DNA of 17,855 bases, taken from positions 1 through 17,855 of the forward strand of contig CABUTR010000032.1 in assembly GCA_902494555.1 (NCBI GenBank). Reading direction: 5' to 3'. Origin of the DNA: an uncultured Collinsella sp. (lineage in GTDB: Bacteria > Actinomycetota > Coriobacteriia > Coriobacteriales > Coriobacteriaceae). Of the stretch, positions 14,451 to 17,855 are shown one piece after another (position 1 is the stretch's first letter; each line of letters begins with the position of its first letter). The notes beneath the pieces are model-generated. The model searched no databases. It saw only the letters and a list, made by a program, of their open reading frames with translations, and was not told the origin of the DNA. The position numbers were made by a program, and so were the translations under genes.

Positions 14451-14981
14451 AAGGTTTATATTCTCTTTATCGCTCATTTTATTCATTTTGAAAATAGTTG
14501 AACGGTGAACGGTCGTTTTTATCCGCTCAGCGTACAGAACCCCAGCTCAGATATGTTTACGCCATTTACGTGCGACTTTATTTTAATAGAGCAGGGATTA
14601 GACCAGATTATGCAAACTGTATCTTTGCTAAACACAAAACAGGCAGCGTAATATCTTACTCGCACTATACGAGATTCTATGCACTTATTGGACGAGTATG
14701 CAGCCCTGCAATAACATGGCGTTTTTCATCCAACTTAAGGAATAGACGAGTGCCTTTGCCGCGCGTCGGCCGGCAGCCGGCGAGCCGTCTCGTCGGTTGC
14801 CGCTTCCAGAAAATCAAAAACTGATATTGCGCGCGCAATTGCTGCATGGTACTTTAGCGAAGAACAGCGCGGGCTGGGGCGACAGAGATTTGTCGTGAAG
14901 TTTGGGTTCGGCGACCCCGCTGCTGTCTTCTCCTTATCCGCCAGCGAACCCCTTGAGCGACGGATTGAGGAGGTCCTTACT
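14451..14981. other. Gene-poor, partly AT-rich divergent region
   Basis: This roughly 530-bp gap separates carbamate kinase from the DUF3830 gene. Positions 14451 to about 14740 are clearly AT-rich; beyond that the sequence is GC-rich. A tandem heptamer GAACGGT-GAACGGT lies at 14500-14513. A weak plus-strand promoter match is TTGCTA (14625-14630), 18 bases, TAATAT (14649-14654). A 108-codon TTG frame (14498-14824) looks non-coding. From 14739 a plus-strand frame is open into the DUF3830 gene but has no good start. It may be long regulatory DNA or the scar of a lost gene. Confidence 0.5.
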
Positions 14982-15398
14982 ATGACAAAAATGCTCAAGA
15001 TCACGCTGAATGGCGAGACGTTTCTCGCCGACATGCTCTGGGACAAGGCTCCCGAGGCATGCAAGCTGTTCGAATCATCCTGTCCAGTCGAGTCACGTAT
15101 CTTTTCGGCCAAGATCTGCGATGCCGAGGTGACGTATCCTGTCTCGGGCCCCATCGCCAATTACGAGCACATCGAGAACCCCGTCTTTCACGAGCCGGCG
15201 GGCGCCGTGAGCTGGTATGGCGGCTGGTCGTCAATTTGCATCTTCTTTGACGTGTGCGAGCCCTTTGGCACCTGCAACATGTTCGCCCGCATCTGCGAAG
15301 CCGACCGCGAGCGCTTTGCCGCTGCCTGCCGCAATGTCTGGGATAACCAGGGTATGTACATCAAAAACGAAATCGTCGAGATCGAAACGGAGGCCTAA
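14982..15398 (+). CDS. DUF3830 (cyclophilin-like) family protein
   Basis: This 138-residue protein resembles DUF3830, a cyclophilin-like fold. Signs are an opening KITLNGETFLADML (about 4-17), DKAPEACKLF (near 19-28), TYPVSG near 51, an EN followed by GAVSWYGGWSSICIFFD (near 73-89), and PFGTCNMFARICE (near 92-104). The family is small and poorly characterised and no catalytic role is established. It has no signal peptide. I chose ATG 14982 because GAGGAGG lies 8 bases upstream; a GTG at 14895 would add 29 residues absent from the family pattern. The next gene starts 2 bp after its stop, with its ribosome binding site overlapping the end of this gene. Confidence 0.72.
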   Translation: MTKMLKITLNGETFLADMLWDKAPEACKLFESSCPVESRIFSAKICDAEVTYPVSGPIANYEHIENPVFHEPAGAVSWYGGWSSICIFFDVCEPFGTCNMFARICEADRERFAAACRNVWDNQGMYIKNEIVEIETEA

Positions 15399-15400
15399 AG

Positions 15401-15925
15401 ATGATGGATATCAACACCCTGCTCGCACTCGACCTTGCCGAGTACACCACTGCACTTGAGGCCCTCGCCGATCAAATGATGCTCGAGGAACCGCGCGATA
15501 TCGACTACATGCGCCGCCGCAAGCTCGACACCGGCCGCGAATTCGCCGTCTGGAACTTCACCGTCGGCTACTGCATGAACGCAGCCGACGCCCTCTCCCT
15601 CCTGCGAGCCCAGGCCAACGAAAATGCCAACGACGGCACCGCCGACCTCGCAACGATCAACAACAGCGCCGCGCGCCTATGCGACTGGTTCTCGGGCGCC
15701 TTCGACGTCACCGGCAAAATGGATGACACCACGGCAATCCTCGCCCACAGCCGTGACCTCTACGCCCAGGTCGAGACTCACGAACAGTTCGCTGCCCTCA
15801 CCCGCGCCACCGAGCGCTATCTGGTCCAGCTCCAATTTTGGGTCGACCGCCAGATTCCCTGGCCGGCTATTAGCGACCTCGTCCACGGCTACCGCCTACG
15901 CACAGAGAGCGGCGAGACAAGGTAA
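15401..15925 (+). CDS. Unrecognised helical protein co-translated with the DUF3830 gene
   Basis: I do not recognise this 174-residue protein. It is acidic overall and looks largely alpha-helical, rich in Ala, Leu, Asp and Arg, with aromatic patches (AVWNFTVGYC near 50-59, DWFSGAF near 94-100, LQFWVDRQIPW near 143-153). There is no signal peptide, membrane helix or obvious metal motif. The ATG follows GGAGG, which lies within the last codons of the DUF3830 gene, at 7-base spacing. The 2-bp gap makes it very likely that the two proteins act together. Third-position GC bias matches the neighbouring genes, which supports it being real. Confidence 0.72.
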   Translation: MMDINTLLALDLAEYTTALEALADQMMLEEPRDIDYMRRRKLDTGREFAVWNFTVGYCMNAADALSLLRAQANENANDGTADLATINNSAARLCDWFSGAFDVTGKMDDTTAILAHSRDLYAQVETHEQFAALTRATERYLVQLQFWVDRQIPWPAISDLVHGYRLRTESGETR

Positions 15926-15980
15926 CCAAGCAAGCAGCACCGACAACATCCCACCATCGAGATCCAAAGTAAGAATCAGA

Positions 15981-16015
15981 GGGCTGGAGACGCACCCAAC
16001 AGCGTCCCCAGCCCC
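15981..16015 (+). terminator. Probable terminator of the DUF3830 operon
   Basis: GGGCTGGAGACGC (15981-15993) pairs with GCGTCCCCAGCCC (16002-16014), with one mismatch and an 8-base loop. Only TTCGC follows on the plus strand, so the T tract is poor. It lies 55 bp past the stop of the 174-residue gene, where a terminator is expected. Confidence 0.5.
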
Positions 16016-16068
16016 TTCGCAAAGTAGAGCACTGTTTCAGTGGCTTTAAGACCTATTCGAACCTTTGC

Positions 16069-16154
16069 TATCTCCAAATTTTTGTATATTTACGACATTA
16101 TTATCTGCCAATTTTTGTATGATTTTAGGCGATTTTATCTGTCAATTTTTGTCA
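16069..16154 (+). repeat. Three AT-rich direct repeats upstream of the DUF4143 ATPase
   Basis: Three 19-bp copies close to TATCTGCCAATTTTTGTAT lie at 16069-16087, 16102-16120 and 16136-16154. Copies 1 and 2 differ at 2 bases, copies 2 and 3 at 3. Their starts are 33 and 34 bp apart, about three helical turns, so all would face one side of the DNA. The last copy ends 12 bp before the ATPase ATG, next to its GGGGG ribosome binding site. This is the layout of a cooperative, probably repressive, operator array. Spacers of 14-15 bp rule out a CRISPR. Confidence 0.75.
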
Positions 16155-16166
16155 TTTGGGGGTTTA

Positions 16167-17528
16167 ATGCTACGCCGTAAGGTCACTGATAGGCTTTTGA
16201 GCTGGAAGAATAACTCCAATAAGGCATTACTTGTTACTGGTGCGCGTCAGATTGGCAAGAGCTATGCGATTCGCGCGTTTGGGAAAAGCAACTACGCATC
16301 GTATTTTGAGTTCAATTTACTTCTCGATGTCGAGGCAAGGAATGTGCTTGTTGGCGCAAAGAACTCCGTTGACTTTATCAACCGCGTAGCCCTTCTTGCG
16401 GATGCGCCGCTTGTTGAGGGCAATACGCTTGTCTTTGTCGATGAGATTCAGGAGTATCCGCAGATCGTTACCCTCATGAAGGCGTTGGTCGAGGATGGGC
16501 GCTTTAGCTATGTCTTCTCGGGGTCTATGCTTGGGACTGAGTTTAAGGGGATCTCTTCTTTTCCGGTGGGGTATGTAGAGCACATTGTTATGCGCCCGAT
16601 GGATTTTGAAGAGTTTTGTTGGGCAAACAGCGTTAGCGAGAATGTGCTTGCAGGCATTCGCAGCTGCCTTGTCGAGAAACATCCTGTCGAAAACTATATT
16701 CATGAGGCGATGCTCAAGAACTATAGAGCTTATATCGTTTGCGGCGGCATGCCGGAGGTCGTTCAGAATTATATTGATTCGGGTTATTCGCTCGTGAGCA
16801 CACGTGAGCTTCAAACTCAGCTGGTCGATCAGTACAAAAGCGATATCTCAAAATATGCATCGACTCGAGCGTTTAACGTTCGGTCGATTTTTGAGCAAAT
16901 TCCCGTTCAGCTTGAGGCGGAGTCTCATCGCTTTGTTGTTTCGTCTCTGGGTGAGGGAGCTCGCCTTAAAAAATATGAGCAGGATTTCCTGTGGCTTGTT
17001 AACGCAGGCGTTGGATTGATGGTCGCCAGGGTGACGGAGCCACGGAGTCCTCTCAAGAGGACGGAGAAAACGACAGCCTTCAAACTATACGAGTCTGATA
17101 CAGGCATGCTCGCATCGCGATACCCCGGCAGCACTGCACGCGCTGTCTATCTTGATATGAAAACTCCCAACCTTGGTGGTCTCTATGAGAACGTGGTCGC
17201 GCAGGAACTCGTTGCCCTCGGGGCGGATGCATGGTACTACCAAACGCGTGAGGTCGGTGAAGTTGACTTTGTGATCGAAGGCGCCCACGGGCATGTTGTC
17301 CCAATCGAGGTCAAATCGGGCAAGAAAGTTCGAGCGCATGCGGCCCTCGATCGCCTGATGAGTGTGGGCGAGTATAAAATTCCCGAGGCCGTTGTACTGA
17401 GCCACGAGAACCTCAGCAAAGAGGGCAAGGTTCTGTATGTTCCAATCTACATGACGTTTTGTCTCGATGAGTTTATGGAAAAGGATGACCCCAATAACGA
17501 TTTCTCGTTCGCGCCCATATCTCTCTAG
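16167..17528 (+). CDS. DUF4143-family AAA ATPase with nuclease-like C-terminus
   Basis: This 453-residue protein has an N-terminal AAA_14-type ATPase domain with Walker A GARQIGKS (25-32), Walker B LVFVDEIQ (88-95) and FSGSML (117-122). A middle region follows, then the C-terminal DUF4143 domain with GEVDFVIE and PIEVKSGK near 370-390, the D...ExK pattern of a PD-(D/E)XK nuclease fold. The role of such solitary ATPases is not settled; defence, mobile-element and toxin-antitoxin links have been suggested. I chose ATG 16167 after GGGGG; the open frame back to 16065 only translates the upstream repeats. Codon third positions are less GC-rich than in the neighbouring genes, which suggests transfer. 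It appears monocistronic. Confidence 0.88.
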   Translation: MLRRKVTDRLLSWKNNSNKALLVTGARQIGKSYAIRAFGKSNYASYFEFNLLLDVEARNVLVGAKNSVDFINRVALLADAPLVEGNTLVFVDEIQEYPQIVTLMKALVEDGRFSYVFSGSMLGTEFKGISSFPVGYVEHIVMRPMDFEEFCWANSVSENVLAGIRSCLVEKHPVENYIHEAMLKNYRAYIVCGGMPEVVQNYIDSGYSLVSTRELQTQLVDQYKSDISKYASTRAFNVRSIFEQIPVQLEAESHRFVVSSLGEGARLKKYEQDFLWLVNAGVGLMVARVTEPRSPLKRTEKTTAFKLYESDTGMLASRYPGSTARAVYLDMKTPNLGGLYENVVAQELVALGADAWYYQTREVGEVDFVIEGAHGHVVPIEVKSGKKVRAHAALDRLMSVGEYKIPEAVVLSHENLSKEGKVLYVPIYMTFCLDEFMEKDDPNNDFSFAPISL

Positions 17529-17583
17529 CCATTTGAATCCGCAATCCAGCCCCGTCCCCTATCCATCCCCAAAGTGGCGCGCC

Positions 17584-17604
17584 TTTCGCGGCAAAGCCGC
17601 GAAA
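17584..17604. other. Perfect hairpin downstream of the DUF4143 ATPase
   Basis: TTTCGCGGC (17584-17592) and GCCGCGAAA (17596-17604) form a 9-bp stem with an AAA triloop, 55 bp beyond the ATPase stop. There is no T tract, so it is at best a weak terminator. A further 7-bp inverted repeat, ACGTCCT/AGGACGT, lies in about 17635-17670. The 209-bp gap up to the insertion sequence holds nothing else I recognise. Confidence 0.45.
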
Positions 17605-17743
17605 CAGCGACCGGGACAAAAGGCCCCCACAACCACGTCCTTCATTCAGCCCCACAATCCGAGGACGTAGTCGTAGCAGGATCTGAGGGCTGACCTTCGC
17701 GGACATTCCGCAGGACGAAGGAACCCCCGCCGCACGTTGAACT

Positions 17744-17782
17744 GCCTCCCATTTCTTGGACATGAGAAATGGGAGGCTTTTT
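17744..17782 (+). terminator. Insertion-sequence end hairpin that buries the transposase ribosome binding site
   Basis: GCCTCCCATTTCT (17744-17756) pairs perfectly with AGAAATGGGAGGC (17765-17777) around an 8-base loop, and TTTTT follows (17778-17782). It would stop transcription arriving from outside. The GGGAGG ribosome binding site of the transposase (17771-17776, 6 bases before the ATG) is inside the right arm, so read-through RNA would also be poorly translated. Confidence 0.85.
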
Positions 17783-17855
17783 ATGCGTGTCGACTTGAGG
17801 GTGAAGCACGACATCGAGGCCAGGAGGGCGGCGATCGGGCTCTTCGAGCGAGGTC
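17783..17855 (+). CDS. IS3-family transposase OrfA, N-terminal fragment cut by the window end
   Basis: Only the first 24 codons are present: a basic helical start, MRVDLRVKHDIEARRAAIGL, followed by FERG. This matches the beginning of helix-turn-helix OrfA proteins of IS3-family elements, which bind the terminal repeats and normally express a fused transposase by frameshift with OrfB. The ATG follows GGGAGG by 6 bases and lies immediately after the IS end hairpin. Too little is present to judge whether the gene is intact. Confidence 0.65.
   Translation, partial: MRVDLRVKHDIEARRAAIGLFERG

Larger units (their letters stand above)
17738..17855 (+). mobile_element. Left end of an IS3-family (IS150-like) insertion sequence, partial
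   Basis: TGAACTGCCTCCCATTTC starting at 17738 and running into TTGGACA (to 17762) follows the usual layout of IS3/IS150-group terminal repeats, which begin TG and continue CTGCCCC-like, then TTGGACA. A transposase-type frame opens 20 bp further in, at 17783. The element runs off the window, so the right end and any target duplication cannot be seen. Confidence 0.7.

Noticed and set aside
14498..14824. 108-codon plus-strand frame starting with TTG
   Set aside because: No ribosome binding site, no third-position GC bias in an AT-rich region, no recognisable domain.
14906..14922. tRNA T-arm-like sequence GGGTTCGGCGACCCC
   Set aside because: The loop does not fit TTCRANY, and no acceptor, D or anticodon arm can be drawn around it. 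It lies just upstream of the DUF3830 gene.
14895..14981. 29-residue N-terminal extension of the DUF3830 protein
   Set aside because: The ATG at 14982 has GAGGAGG at good spacing and matches the family start; the extension does not look like family sequence.
16069..16154. Short CRISPR array
   Set aside because: Only three imperfect 19-bp copies with 14-15-bp spacers and no cas gene nearby.
16065..16166. 34-residue N-terminal extension of the DUF4143 ATPase
   Set aside because: It only translates the AT-rich direct repeats. ATG 16167 has its own GGGGG site and is the usual start of the family.

Overview
The window looks like a chromosomal stretch from a GC-rich anaerobic actinobacterium of the Coriobacteriia, with Collinsella or a close relative the best guess. 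This is inferred from the strong GC bias at third codon positions, the AAGGAGG-type ribosome binding sites, the gene types (paired LytTR two-component systems, a UMF1-type transporter, carbamate kinase, a solitary DUF4143 ATPase) and a palindromic element carrying GGGGACAG motifs. No rRNA or tRNA gene and no CRISPR array was found.

Positions 1-8870 are almost entirely minus-strand. From right to left they hold a LytS-type sensor kinase and LytTR response regulator pair (8870-6706), a zinc-dependent phospholipase C-like protein (6613-5669), a UMF1/Atg22-like MFS transporter (5567-4308), and an operon of a family 2 glycosyltransferase, a second LytS-type kinase and a second LytTR regulator (4136-820). 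A YfcE-like phosphodiesterase (723-256) ends in a perfect hairpin terminator. The two kinase-regulator pairs share one architecture and are probably paralogous. The glycosyltransferase stop overlaps the kinase start as ATGA, so these genes are co-translated.

Positions 8983-16015 look metabolic. An APC-family permease and a metal-dependent amidohydrolase form a minus-strand operon. A membrane-anchored C39-like cysteine peptidase diverges from the permease and converges on carbamate kinase. Between the last two lies a 113-bp palindromic repeat element that supplies the peptidase stop codon. Divergent from carbamate kinase is a tight two-gene operon of a DUF3830 (cyclophilin-like) protein and an unrecognised helical protein. 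Permease, amidohydrolase, DUF3830 protein and carbamate kinase could together import and hydrolyse a ureido or cyclic amide compound and recover ATP from carbamoyl phosphate. That is a hypothesis: no carbamoyltransferase is present here.

The right end (16060-17855) looks acquired. It has a lower-GC DUF4143 ATPase with a Walker A/B core and a nuclease-like C-terminus, preceded by three AT-rich 19-bp direct repeats spaced 33-34 bp apart. After it comes the left end of an IS3-family insertion sequence, whose terminal hairpin buries the transposase ribosome binding site. The most interesting items for follow-up are the repeat-controlled ATPase, the palindromic element at the peptidase stop codon, the glycosyltransferase-kinase coupling and the possible carbamate-yielding pathway.
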